In this document: piece by piece, positions 8,801 through 17,571 of the stretch
How the letters are laid out: each line of letters begins with the position of its first letter
Numbering within the stretch: position 1 is the first letter of the stretch
Notes under the pieces: model-generated
Seen by the model: the letters and a program-made list of their open reading frames with translations, nothing else
Database searches by the model: none
Told to the model about the DNA's origin: nothing
DNA from: Reticulitermes lucifugus
Lineage: Eukaryota > Arthropoda > Insecta > Blattodea > Rhinotermitidae
Length of the DNA stretch: 20,129 bases
NCBI GenBank assembly: GCA_026260175.1
Contig: JAKCWW010008056.1
Span: 2,926 to 23,054, forward strand
Direction of reading: 5' to 3'
Translations under genes and position numbers: made by a program

Positions 8801-9593
8801 TCACAACTCATCGTCTTCATTAACAAAATCAGTGTAGAAGTATTCAGTTATTAGTCTAGCTTTTAAACCAATTATCTAAATATTAAATGTCGTTTTTGCC
8901 TCATTTCAACTTTTCCTTAGGTGGCTCCAATTCCCCCGTTCTCTCCCACAGTATAATTTTGTTCCCTTCTTTCCTATTTTTTACCTTTGTTTATTTCTTT
9001 CATTCCTACCGTTCTTCCATACCTTCATCCATCCTTACCCACGAATTCAGCCAAGCAGTAACATTTCATCCTGTCTTGTATTCAGGAACCAAGTTCGGTC
9101 GAAACACACAGACAAGCCTGACTGAAATCTTTCATGTTTTTTCTCAGCCATTCCAGGCAATTACCTCAATTTACATCATGACACTTCCCAAATCACTACT
9201 CTCTATCGTCTTATCTTCAGTCGCTATATATATTCTGGGCTACTCGCCGTGTCGTAAATAATCCATTTTTCCTTTTTTTCCCTTCACAGTGAAACGCTCT
9301 GTAATTGTCGATGTGACAACTGTATTTTCGAGACAGGTTGTACACACAGTAGCACGGAGTGGTGACGACTGCGCTGCGTGAACAATGTTGGTTAATTGGC
9401 TTATCGCTTGTCCATCTAATGAGCGCTAAGTGCATTGTTTACGTGGCTGCTGCTGCTGTAGCAAGCTGAGTCCTAACAAGTTGCAGACTCACTGTGAGGG
9501 GCCCGCTAATTCGCCCGGCAGCGGTGTCGCAGCTGGCCCGATTGGTTTCAACATGACTTGCTGATTAGTTTTCCAAATTAAACTGCACCACCT
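8801..9593. other. Unassigned DNA: pyrimidine-rich 8920-9090, GC-rich 9430-9560
   Basis: The 124-codon ORF at 8887-9261 (+) is the longest in the window. It is rich in Ser, Phe, Leu and Ile because the + strand is pyrimidine-rich, and it has no recognisable domain, so I do not call it a gene. The patch at 9430-9560 (CTGCTGCTGCTG, then GGGGCCCGC and CGCCCGGCAGCGG) is noticeably GC- and CpG-rich and could be regulatory, but nothing confirms this. Confidence 0.4.
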
Positions 9594-9633
9594 TATTGAA
9601 TTATATTATTACATCACAAACTATAATTCAATA
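9594..9633. repeat. 12-bp inverted repeat hairpin
   Basis: TATTGAATTATA (9594-9605) is an exact inverted copy of TATAATTCAATA (9622-9633), with a 16-base spacer. It is AT-rich and may be chance. No protein or T-run terminator accompanies it. Confidence 0.7.
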
Positions 9634-9925
9634 TAAATTGGTTGTGCAGAGTGCGCTCTGTGCACGAATGTGCTGATACTAGGAAATACGATGCTCAGGA
9701 ATATACAGTGTCGACCGCTGACATGTGCAGAAAGAAAAAAACAATCAAAACAATGCTCACTTCTGATATTTAGTGGTTCTTTTTGTAAGGACAACTGACG
9801 TATCCTGGCCGTTATCACGAGCGGCACAAGCAGCTGCAGCATTCGCCGCGCTCTAGATCCGCCTCTGCAAAGAAGACAGAAATCTCTTCATCCCTCGGGG
9901 TTTCGTGAAAGCACTTCAGCTATAT
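9634..9925. other. Unassigned DNA
   Basis: Contains an imperfect GC-rich hairpin at 9644-9665 (GTGCAGAG, TGCG, CTCTGTGCAC). The minus-strand ORF at 9621-9842 shows no motif. Nothing else is recognised. Confidence 0.4.
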
Positions 9926-10101
9926 GGCTGTGAGAGTTAATGGACGTTGCCCTGTATACTTAATACAGGGCCGTGAGTTACCAGTGACTTTTAGGGCTGA
10001 GAGTTACTATCGACCTATAAGGCAATCGAGTTAAGGGGCCAGGAGTTACCGCCGGGCGAAGGGAACCACGAGTTACCGTCGAATTACAGGGCCGAATTAG
10101 C
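9926..10101 (+). repeat. 26-28-bp minisatellite with GAGTTA core
   Basis: Units start at about 9926 (separate partial), 9968, 9994, 10021 (shortened to about 15 bp), 10036, 10061 and 10089 (partial). The consensus is approximately GGGCCGTGAGTTACC followed by GTCGAC/TTATA. The core GAGTTA is present in six units (GAGTTAC in four). Between the first two lies CCCTGTAT ... ATACAGGG (9950-9970), an 8-bp hairpin. The unit is GC-richer than its surroundings. No coding frame runs through the array. Confidence 0.8.
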
Positions 10102-10415
10102 ATAAAATCAGTTATATTAATGCTTTCATGGGGGACAGGTAATTAGCTTGTAACTTTAAAATTGTTTTGATAAAGACTGAAGCTTCTGCGAGTAGTAAAA
10201 TTAATGAAGTATTACCGAGTAATCCGTCGTCTCGGTGCGAAGAAAATACTCAGCGGTGTGCGTCATCAGACTGCTCTCTTCTCCTCTCTTTCTTTACGTA
10301 AATTCAGTACATTATGAACTATCTGGCTCTTATTTTCGCCGATATTGTTGTTTTTTTGTCGTCGTCGTCGTGAGAATATCCGCAAGAAAATCAAGGGCGG
10401 GGGGAGGGGCGGAAT
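10102..10415. other. Unassigned DNA with a short (GTC)n run
   Basis: Holds a T-run followed by GTC repeats at 10358-10370. ORFs of 63 and 79 codons on opposite strands overlap each other here and have no supporting features. Confidence 0.45.
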
Positions 10416-10419
10416 GTTT

Positions 10420-10695
10420 GAAATGAACACCATTAGAGCAACTATGGACGTACGGAAGAACATATCAGAAGGAATTGAAGAAAAACGGGAAGATAGTTTA
10501 GGCACGTGAAGAGAATGCCAGTAAGTAGACCTTCAAGGAAAATCATAAATGGGAACCGGAGGAAGACCCAAAGAGCTATGGATGGATGGAGTAAGCCTGA
10601 CTGACCACGGACTGAGAGAAGAGGATACTAGAGGCAGGGACATGTGGAGAAACTTAGTTTGGGGTGAAAGATGCCACTGTACAGTGGAAAGGTTC
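10420..10695 (+). pseudogene. LINE ORF2 C-terminal remnant, second lineage
   Basis: Three frame segments together resemble the C-terminus of a different LINE lineage. They are MDVRKNISEGIEEKR (10444-10488), then FRHVKRMPVSRPSRKI after an in-frame stop (about 10497-10545), then GRPKELWMDGVSLTDHGLRE, EEDTRG and MWRNLVWGE in the frame from 10549 onward. The family pattern I recall is an IEEKRLxWYGHVKR block, then a basic GRRxxGRPxxxWxD block, then GLREGD and a terminal DRxxWR. The order and spacing agree, but the frame is broken at least twice. It is distinct from the 8032-8800 family, which reads MRWAGHVARMG at the equivalent place. A perfect 14-bp palindrome, CCACTGTACAGTGG, lies at 10674-10687. 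The following GAAT repeat may mark its 3' end. Confidence 0.65.
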
Positions 10696-10717
10696 TTTAA
10701 TGAATGGAAGAAAGAAA

Positions 10718-10741
10718 GAATGAATGAATGAATGAATGAAT
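10718..10741 (+). repeat. (GAAT)6 microsatellite
   Basis: Six exact GAAT units, preceded by GAAA-type repeats and followed by TTAATTAATT. Its position directly after LINE-derived sequence suggests a retroposon tail expanded by slippage. Confidence 0.93.
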
Positions 10742-10756
10742 TAATTAATTTTTTTT

Positions 10757-10828
10757 GTTGCCGCCGTCGTCATCTTTATCGTCATTATCATCATCTTTAT
10801 CGTTACTATCATCATCATTATCATGATT
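10757..10828 (+). repeat. Imperfect trinucleotide-rich tract (GTC/ATC)
   Basis: A worn run of GCC, GTC, ATC and TTATC words such as CATCATCTTTATCGT and ATCATCATCATTATCATGAT. It is probably an old trinucleotide microsatellite. Confidence 0.7.
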
Positions 10829-11216
10829 ACATCTGTGGATTAAGTCGATATACGAGTACCTCTTCCTAATTTAAATTCCATCCTTCTCTGTGTAGGCCCC
10901 TTGATCATTCTTCATTCTCCGGGATTAGAGTCTTTGTGTCAGAGCCTGTTACGATGACTGAGTCCATCCCTATCTTTTTAATACGGTTATAGTCCTATGT
11001 ATATTTCATATGGTTTAAAATTATCTTCAGTGCTTGTCTTCTTTGTTGGTTAAATAATTAATGTAAAAAGCTGAATTAACCTCATGTTTATTACAATTTT
11101 CAGAACGTTAAAGGAGTACATATCAGTACAATTAATAATCTAAATTAATTGTAATTAGTATCTCAAAACGCAGCAAAACGAAATTAGAAAATATCAGTAC
11201 CAAAAATGGTTGACAT

Positions 11217-11220
<4 letters not shown>
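10829..11220. other. Unassigned AT-rich DNA
   Basis: No ORF, hairpin or repeat unit stands out. Confidence 0.5.

Positions 11221-11247
<27 letters not shown>
11221..11247. repeat. (TAA)9 microsatellite
   Basis: Nine uninterrupted TAA units. Confidence 0.95.
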
Positions 11248-11484
11248 GCTGATTTATTTCCAATGGCGACATTCAGGCTGATTCCTCTTGTCCATCCTTT
11301 GAGCGAAGTGAGAAATCTCTGGGTTTGTGATATGAGATACTGGGGCAAGTATTTGGTCCGGCAACCTTGTCAATACAGGTTCGTTTAAAACAAGTTCTCT
11401 GACATTCTAATTCAGTTTATTGACATATTTAAATAATTTTGATTTTATGTAATTACTGTAATGAAATAAATACATTTTGCTCTT

Positions 11485-11694
11485 GAAGGTAAAGGTAAAT
11501 TCGAGACTAGATGGAGGTAAGTGGTCAACCTCACGCCACGGTCGCTTTATCCCCCTGTAAAGAGCCCCCCGGTACCCCTTGAATAGAAAACTGGGTGGAC
11601 CCCAGAGCCGGTCTGGCCGTTCTGGAGAAAAGATAAATCTCTTGCCCCTGCCGGGTTATGAACCCCGCATCGTCCAAAACTGCTTCCTTACATT
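11485..11694 (-). mobile_element. tRNA-derived SINE, family A, copy 2, 5'-truncated
   Basis: On the minus strand this reads box B GGTTCATAACC (complement of 11654-11664), then GGCAAGAGATTTA, CCAGACCGGCTCTGGGG, a GGGG-rich part, GTGAGGTTGACCACT and finally the TTTACC tail (complement of about 11485-11498). All of these match copy 1 at 805-1097. It lacks box A, so it could not be transcribed from an internal promoter. It also lacks about 60 bases before the tail that are present in copy 1. It lies about 40 bp from the LINE fragment at 11735, in the same orientation. Confidence 0.82.
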
Positions 11695-11734
11695 TTCCTC
11701 TTGCTCAAATAAATTGTAGAATCTTTCTTGGATA

Positions 11735-11930
11735 GTGAACTACGTTCAACAATTCCTCTTGAAGAGCTAAGTGTCGTGCGTCTACTGAAGAAGATCTTCA
11801 GGTTTTTGGCTCATTTCCGTGTTCACAGCAGTCCGCCATTTCTACCTATCCTGAGCAAGACGAATTATAACCACACCCTCAGCACCCATTTCTTTCAGAT
11901 TCCTTTCACTATAATACCCCTGTCTATGCT
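11735..11930 (-). mobile_element. Non-LTR retrotransposon 3' fragment, antisense, third copy of the 8.0-8.8 kb family
   Basis: In sense (minus) orientation this reads YYSERNLKEMGAEGVVIIRL, AQDR, a stop, then KWRTAVNTEM. It is aligned with the LINE blocks NIEMSLQEV ... [18 protein letters not shown]. Nucleotide matches include CTTGCTCAGGATAGG against CTGGCTGAGGACAGG and ACTTAGCTCTTCAAGAGGAATT in the 3' UTR, shared with the copy at 1567. The frame has one stop and small indels. A 71-codon ORF on the + strand at 11728-11943 is its antisense shadow. Confidence 0.72.
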
Positions 11931-12300
11931 TACGTCATGTTGATGTTAGCAGTGCTGAGTGGGCCTGTAGCTTATTTACACCTGTATTATTGTTACACAC
12001 TGTTTCCATATTTTCACTACAAACTCACGGGTGAAGTTCTACTTTTTGTGTACCCTGGACAAACACCAATCACTAAGTGATAATATTTGTAATTGTAATG
12101 GAGACGTGTGTACTCCCTTATTCGTTTAGTAAGCTGCTGATAATTGCTTTAAGTATAATTATAGCTGTTTATCTTGTTCTTTGTTCGTTCTAAAGTGTTT
12201 GTGAAACTTGTTAACATGAATTGTTTTAAGGAAATAATTACTAATTGAGTTGTTACTACGTCTCACATGATTTTAGTACTATGAAAATTAATGTTTATAG
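11931..12300. other. Unassigned AT-rich DNA
   Basis: Nothing recognised. Its right end reads ATGTTTATAG directly before the ATG of the segment at 12301, which would fit a weak splice acceptor but lacks a clear pyrimidine tract. Confidence 0.4.
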
Positions 12301-12790
12301 ATGGACATGCTCGACTGTGAAGCTTATTTGGATACGTTAAACAAGTATTTGCTTCCAGTTCCCGAGTTGAAATTGTACTACAAGTCAGAGACGGGAAGTA
12401 CTGAACTAATTGTCACTGAACAAGAGATAGCCTAGCCATTTATTCGGACTTTTCTCGATGTCGTATCGGTCACTGAGAAAGTGTATAGACGAGTGAGAAG
12501 TGGCGGGATGATTATGAATCACTGAATCGTAGTAAGTTTGTGTCAAAGCAGCTCTTGCTTATTTTAAGACAATGATTAGTTTAAAAGGAAGGTCCTGGAA
12601 CTACGCAAGAAGTACATTTACTGACTTTGAAAAATTAAAGTTAATAGACAAGGGAGAATAAAACCAAAAATTGTGGCATCTTGTGGGAGAGTTTCTGAAT
12701 GTGGTAGGCCTATTTAAGGATATTTTCCAGGAAATTAACAGGCTCACTACCCTGGGTATCAGGATTAATATATTTATTTGGAATTGGTAA
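12301..12790 (+). pseudogene. Possible decayed coding sequence, family unknown
   Basis: Three same-strand segments in successive frames read more like ordinary protein than the surrounding translations. The first is 12301-12435, a 44-codon ATG ORF beginning MDMLDCEAYLDTLNKYLLPV and ending TAG. The second is 12489-12572, containing EKWRDDYESLNRSKFVSKQL. The third runs from 12578 to a stop at 12659 and on to 12790, containing SWNYARSTFTDFEKLKLIDK and then LWHLVGEFLNVVGLF. Together they span about 490 bp with two frame changes and internal stops. I recognise no family. Runs of this length also arise by chance in AT-rich DNA, so this is a prompt for a search rather than a gene call. Confidence 0.2.
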
Positions 12791-13512
12791 GAAAATTTTA
12801 ATGGAATTTAAATTAAAAAATACGAAAGTATTTACGATAGCTGGCCATTGATCTGCAAACAAACTGGGTACGTTCAAAATGCAAATGAGACTAGCTATTC
12901 ATGTATCAGCTCTTTGGATGTCAAGAAAAACCTGTCCATATAAGACCAACACCGGGTGAAAATATTTCCACAAATTTGGCCACTGATGTCGAAGTATGAC
13001 ACTAACCGGTGAAGGTCGGACAAACAGTAAAATTGTATATATCCTACAGAAGTCAATGCTACCATATTACATCGCACGGCAATTCAGATCTAGATGCAAG
13101 GAACAATGAAGCCAAATCACCGAAGCAGCTACAGCCTCTTTAGGATGAATAGTGGCACAGGTGTGTTCCTCAAGTCGATTGGGCAGGACCGAGTCATCAC
13201 GTGTACATATGAATTGTTAATGCGGGCGTGGGAGCTTAACAATGGCAGGAAGACGGAAGGCGGGATATACCGAAATGGACAACGCCAAAAGACGATGAAG
13301 ATTAAATTTGTAAAGAATTTTTGTAGGCAGATAAGACACTTGGCCACAACGAACCGTTGGAATTATTTTCACTGTTTGCATATACACGTTCATTCACGCA
13401 ACAGTGGGCGAAATAATTGAAAGAATCCAGATATCACTAGAAGTGAGGTAGACAAGCAAGAGAAATCCTTGTAATATAATAAGTTTAATGTCCAAGTGCT
13501 TGTGCATTCTAC
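12791..13512. other. Unassigned DNA
   Basis: ORFs on opposite strands (13094-13420 + and 13129-13347 -) overlap one another, and neither has a recognisable domain. Nothing else is seen. Confidence 0.4.
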
Positions 13513-13533
13513 CTAATTCCATGGAGCAGAGTC
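13513..13533 (-). mobile_element. Possible LINE 3' UTR scrap
   Basis: The minus strand reads GACTCTGCTCCATGGAATTA. It matches GACTCTGCACCATGGAGTTA at 8776-8795, in the 3' UTR of the LINE, at 18 of 20 positions. No longer alignment is obvious, so it may be a very short 3' end or chance. Confidence 0.3.
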
Positions 13534-13561
13534 CTATAACGTTTGGGGTAAGAAAGGTGTA

Positions 13562-13775
13562 AAACTAGTGGTCAACGCTTCGGGTTTGGAAGGTACGGGG
13601 TTCACGTCTCAGCCCGAAGGCTGTCTGTGCTGTCCTTCCAGACGCAAGCCGTACTGCATTAAATTAGGCCACATCTTCCTTTCAATTCGAATTCATTACT
13701 CATTACTCAACCTATCATTAGACATTGTATAGTCCGAAAAACTGAAAGCATGGTTAAATAAACCAAAAATAAATC
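13562..13775 (+). mobile_element. tRNA-derived SINE, family C
   Basis: Box A-like TAGTGGTCAACG is at 13566-13577 and box B-like GGTTCACGTCT at 13599-13609, about 30 bases apart as in a Pol III promoter. The body contains CTGTCTGTGCTGTCCTTCCAG and a CATTACTCATTACTCAACC stretch. The tail is A-rich, with AATAAACCAAAAATAAATC at about 13757-13775. It differs in head, body and tail from families A, B and D. I could not settle a target-site duplication. A poly-C run follows at 13792-13802. Confidence 0.65.
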
Positions 13776-13791
13776 AACAAAAGCTAATATT

Positions 13792-13802
13792 CCCCCCCCC
13801 CC
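13792..13802. repeat. Poly-C run
   Basis: Eleven consecutive Cs, shortly followed by CCCCC. Its length may be unreliable in the assembly. Confidence 0.9.
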
Positions 13803-13939
13803 AATCCCCCATGTTCAGTGAAATCCACACGGATATTTTCGAGACTGTGTCACTGAACACTGTTGAACTAGATGGATGCTAACCACATCATTATATGGCT
13901 TACACCGAATGTCCTACATGTCCGGTCTCATTTGGAAAA

Positions 13940-14180
13940 TCAGCGAAGCAAATGTTCAAATTGATGTCCCTCCTGTTGCTCGCACAGGTTGATACGATGC
14001 TGCACACTGCATCGCACACGTTCTAATGACTGAGGTGTGATGTCTGTAGCAGCACGGTTATTTTCTTTGAGGTATTCAGCGGTACATGGGCGGGTATGGT
14101 ACACAAAAGTCTTCACATGACCCCAGGGGAAAGAACCTAGAGGTGTTATGTTGTCGTTGGCTACGGCCAGAGGCATGCAA
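13940..14180 (-). pseudogene. Mariner-like (IS630/Tc1) transposase, C-terminal remnant
   Basis: The minus-strand frame contains ITPLGSFPWGHVKTFVYHTR, a worn form of the SPDLTPLDFFLWGxxKxxVY motif that contains the second catalytic Asp of the DDE/D domain. It continues CTAEYLKEN, ITPQSLERVRCSVQHRINLC and ends HQFEHLLR with a stop. In the family I recall, the last residues are a similar RRxxxCIxxxGxHFEHL block, so the true C-terminus is present. About 75-80 residues remain of an expected roughly 340. The expected SPDL reads NDNI, so the Asp of that motif is displaced or lost, and everything upstream including the other catalytic Asp residues and the DNA-binding domain is missing. Neither terminal inverted repeat was identified. 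The copy is inactive. Confidence 0.65.
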
Positions 14181-14889
14181 AAGGACAATTTCCGACTTTT
14201 CCTGAACAGTGTATCTCTAAGGTATATCACCCATTATGCGCTACTTTACCTGAAACAAAAAATTATAATATTCTCTCTGAGAATTATTAGACTCTCCTTA
14301 TTTACGCTATTGTAAAGTTAATCCCATCTATTTCCAGATCTCAAAAGTGGCATCTTCTATTGACATTTTCACAAAAAATTACGAATTCTAATCGTCCCGA
14401 TTATAATAGAGTTGGTAATTTTATTTCAATTTATATAAACGTCACATTGTCAATATGAACTTCGTACGTTAGTCTATCCGAAATTAAATAAGGACTGGTC
14501 TGTTACACGCTATCTTAGAACTGCAGCACTCTGCACCCGTCATAAACACGGACTAATTTAGTTTTACGTGCTGTGACTGTAAACTAATTCCTGGTTATCT
14601 AAGAGAATACTCGTTCTAATACAATGTCTTTATTTCCCACACAAAGTGCCTTATTCCTCAATACCAGAATGCAGTAAAGGCTTGCTTCTTCATTTACCCT
14701 ACTGTCAATTAGTTCTGAATAACAGATGGGAGGAGAAATATTACAATAATGGTGCTGAACTGCAGTGAGCGTGGCGGGGATGATTATGCCATATATTCCT
14801 GGAGGAACTGATAAAAGACCTTTCAAAATCAAAGAGAATCTCTCCTGAATAAGACTCTATGAAGTGATATGTGTATACATATAGTGGCC
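14181..14889. other. Unassigned AT-rich DNA
   Basis: A 77-codon minus-strand ORF at 14599-14832 has no recognisable motif. Nothing else is seen. Confidence 0.45.
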
Positions 14890-14916
14890 TATATATATAT
14901 ATATATATATATATAT
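14890..14916. repeat. (TA)n microsatellite
   Basis: An uninterrupted TA run of 27 bases. Confidence 0.95.
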
Positions 14917-16894
14917 GTCTGAAGATTCAGGAGATCCTTTGGATGCGAAGTTTTTAACGTTACTCTATTCCATAGGAATAATTCTTCTTTTGAGAAAGTG
15001 TTTTCCTTCATACTTTGTCTTGACATTAACGCTCTCTGTCAGAATAGAATCGCTGTATAACCAACACAGGTGCCTTTTCAGAGATGAAACCATATCGGAG
15101 GATGGAGATTAAGCCAGAAATTATTGACCACCTGGACCTATGGCAGATGTTGACATTATAGGAATTGACAGACACGTATGGTGCTTTGGTAGAAGGTTAA
15201 AAATGACGAATTAGGAAAAGCATATTTCACTCTTATTTACAAAATTTTAAAGCTTAATATCGGAAATCCCCTTGTGTTAGAGTACAAGATCAATCCAGTA
15301 GTAATTCAGTGCAATAAACCTTTGTACTGACTCGGGACACGTTCTTAGCAGTTAGCATATCTCTGGTATGCATACATGCAGAAAGTTACTTCAAGCATTA
15401 GGAAACTATTAAGTATCACAACCAGCATTATTCCAGCATTAATCCATATAACGTATTATTTCGAAATATTTCCATGTCTTTCATTTCGCATAATATTCCC
15501 TCATTCTCATAGAAATTACGGATAGTCTCCTATGTTCTTCCGTCGAATAGGGTCGCCATAATCCTCTCTTAAAAAGTAGTTCAAATATTCACACTGATTG
15601 ATTGACACTTTTCTGCTAATATTGTAGGTCATGTTAATAAATTGATACACTCTCTATTATTCATTTTTTTATGTAAACATGATAAAAATACATAAAGACA
15701 TTACAGTTCACAACAGAAAATGTATAAGCCGAGAACGCAAGCAATTTGTTCCATAGAAAATGTTTTGGACTGATTTATCTTGGGTTTGATCTTCTGCAAC
15801 TTTTGTTTGAAATATTTTTCGCTCCGATATATGTTTAGCAAGTGACAGTCCAGAGGCGGGCCAAGAAACATATACGAAACTTCATGCAACGCGTTGGTTT
15901 TTATCCTTATTTTAACCAAAATTTGTATGTGTCAGTAAATAATGTAACAAAACTCATCAAACTCAGATCTCATTAAAATGTCTTTAACATGCGGACAGAC
16001 AGATATGATGAAGCTAATATGAACGTTTTTTTAATTTTCCTTAACGAACACGCCGAAACCCGAAGAACTAGAAGAAAATCTTGATTTATTGCAAAATTGT
16101 CTGTTACAAATTCTGTACGACTGCCCTGGAATTGTATCCGGAACGTCGTTGTGAGAAGCAGACCATATCCGCCTAAGCGTTGGCACGATATAATGAGAAG
16201 CCTAACAGTTGCAACAAAGTGTGTTGTTTTTGTAACAGAAAGGGAAATCCGGAGATCAAAGTAAGAATGATACCTGTCAAATAACAACTAGTTTGCAGTG
16301 CCTACATTTTTCGGAAGTCTCGCATATTTGCATTTGTACTGACTGGCAGAATGAAGCTGTCCATTCATCTCTGTCTACTGTCGAGGTGTAGAGTTCGTGG
16401 GCTTTGCGTCCAACACTCATACAGGCCTGGGTACTTAAAAAATGCTGAAAGTAATATTTTGTTATTAATTCAAGTCTTTTCCCCATTCCTGTTTTGATTC
16501 ATTACAATCACTAAATTGATGAACTTCGTTTCTGTAGCTTAAATTCTTTCGGCAGATTTTTATTTACGGCAGGTTTCAAAAACGAAAGTTTTAAAAAATA
16601 AACTGCCATTTTTGTCAAATGCAGTGCCCTCATTTTCCTAGATTTTACCGTGTGTAAGTCATTTGTTAGCTTTTGGCCGGCGAAATTTTCAAGCGGAAGG
16701 CTAGAAAGGAGTCACTTGTACAACGTCAAAATATCGGCCTGGCAAACGAAAGGAAAATACAGCTCCTCCCCACCCATGCTACCACACTTACACAGAATAG
16801 GCCCGTAGCCAGTTTCACTAGATTTATACTGGCCAAAAACTACAAAATTACCTATAAAAGCAAAAGGTATTATTTGCATTCTGAGCTATCCCAT
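14917..16894. other. Unassigned AT-rich DNA
   Basis: Nearly 2 kb without a recognisable gene or repeat. ORFs at 14915-15112 (+), 15701-15919 (-), 15973-16287 (-), 16277-16486 (-) and 16673-16933 (+) are of chance length and show no domain. The last of these runs into the SINE that follows. Confidence 0.45.
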
Positions 16895-17002
16895 TACGGT
16901 CCTGAAGAGGCCCTTAGCTTTCCAGGAGGTTGAGGCCCCCAGAACTCTAGACAGTCGGCACATGAAGGTGGTAAGGTTGTCTGCTTTACGCACCGGTGTG
17001 GC
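16895..17002 (-). mobile_element. tRNA-derived SINE, family D, copy 1 (3' half only)
   Basis: This aligns with 17290-17405 in the same orientation. Shared words are TTTCCAGGAGGTTGAGGC, CGGCACATGAAGGTGGTAAG and GCACCGG. The tRNA-like head is missing, so the copy is 5'-truncated. It lies about 280 bp from the more complete copy. Confidence 0.78.
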
Positions 17003-17282
17003 TCTAAGACAGACCTGAATTAGACTATAACTTTTTGTGGTGTATCACTTCTTGGACACCACTCCCTGTGCTGAATGTGATGGCATATGCCGTTCGTCGT
17101 TTGCAAAGCGTAAGCCTAATTACATTTCAGTCATTATTTTGATTAGGAAACTAAATACGCACATATATTACTGGAATTAAACACTACTTCTTCCCATTAT
17201 CGTAATAGCAGCAACGGCTGAAGAAAGCAAAAACAGCGAAAATAGAGCGAAATAAATAGTTTCAATTACATATATGTTAAAT
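17003..17282. other. Spacer between the two family D SINE copies
   Basis: AT-rich, with no homology to either SINE copy that I can see. This argues against a simple tandem duplication. Confidence 0.4.
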
Positions 17283-17571
17283 GGTAAAGCCATCCCTGTA
17301 CAGGCCTGGAAGGCCTTGGGGTTTCCAGGAGGTTGAGGCTCCCAGATTTCCAGACAATCGGCACATGAAGGTGGTAAGTTTGTCAGCCTTAGGCACCGGC
17401 CGCATATACCCCCAAGAAATATTCCTGGTACTCATTTCTGTTACAGGCTGAGTCAACCCTGTCGGAAGGATTATTTCAATAAAAACTTCCAATGACACCA
17501 TCGGGAATCGAACCCGTGACCTTCCGGCTTATAGCGCAGTGGCTCAACCAACTACTCCACCGCGTGCCCCC
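17283..17571 (-). mobile_element. tRNA-derived SINE, family D, copy 2 (with tRNA-like head)
   Basis: On the minus strand the head begins about GGGGGCACGCGG. It has box A-like TGGAGTAGTTGG (complement of 17548-17559) and a perfect box B, GGTTCGATTCC (complement of 17504-17514), separated as in a tRNA. The first and last bases of the tRNA-like part do not pair into an acceptor stem, so this is a SINE head and not a tRNA gene. The body then reads CTTACCACCTTCATGTGCCG and GCCTCAACCTCCTGG, shared with the truncated copy at 16895-17002. ORFs at 17277-17501 (-) and 17492-17683 (+) are chance readings of this element. Confidence 0.8.

Noticed and set aside
8887..9261. 124-codon + strand ORF, the longest in the window
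   Set aside because: No domain or homology that I know; its composition follows the pyrimidine-rich strand, and the length is possible by chance.
13094..13420. 108-codon + strand ORF
   Set aside because: Overlaps a 72-codon ORF on the opposite strand; neither has a recognisable domain.
17492..17571. Possible tRNA gene on the minus strand
   Set aside because: It has good boxes A and B but no acceptor-stem pairing, and it is joined to a SINE body that has a second copy nearby.
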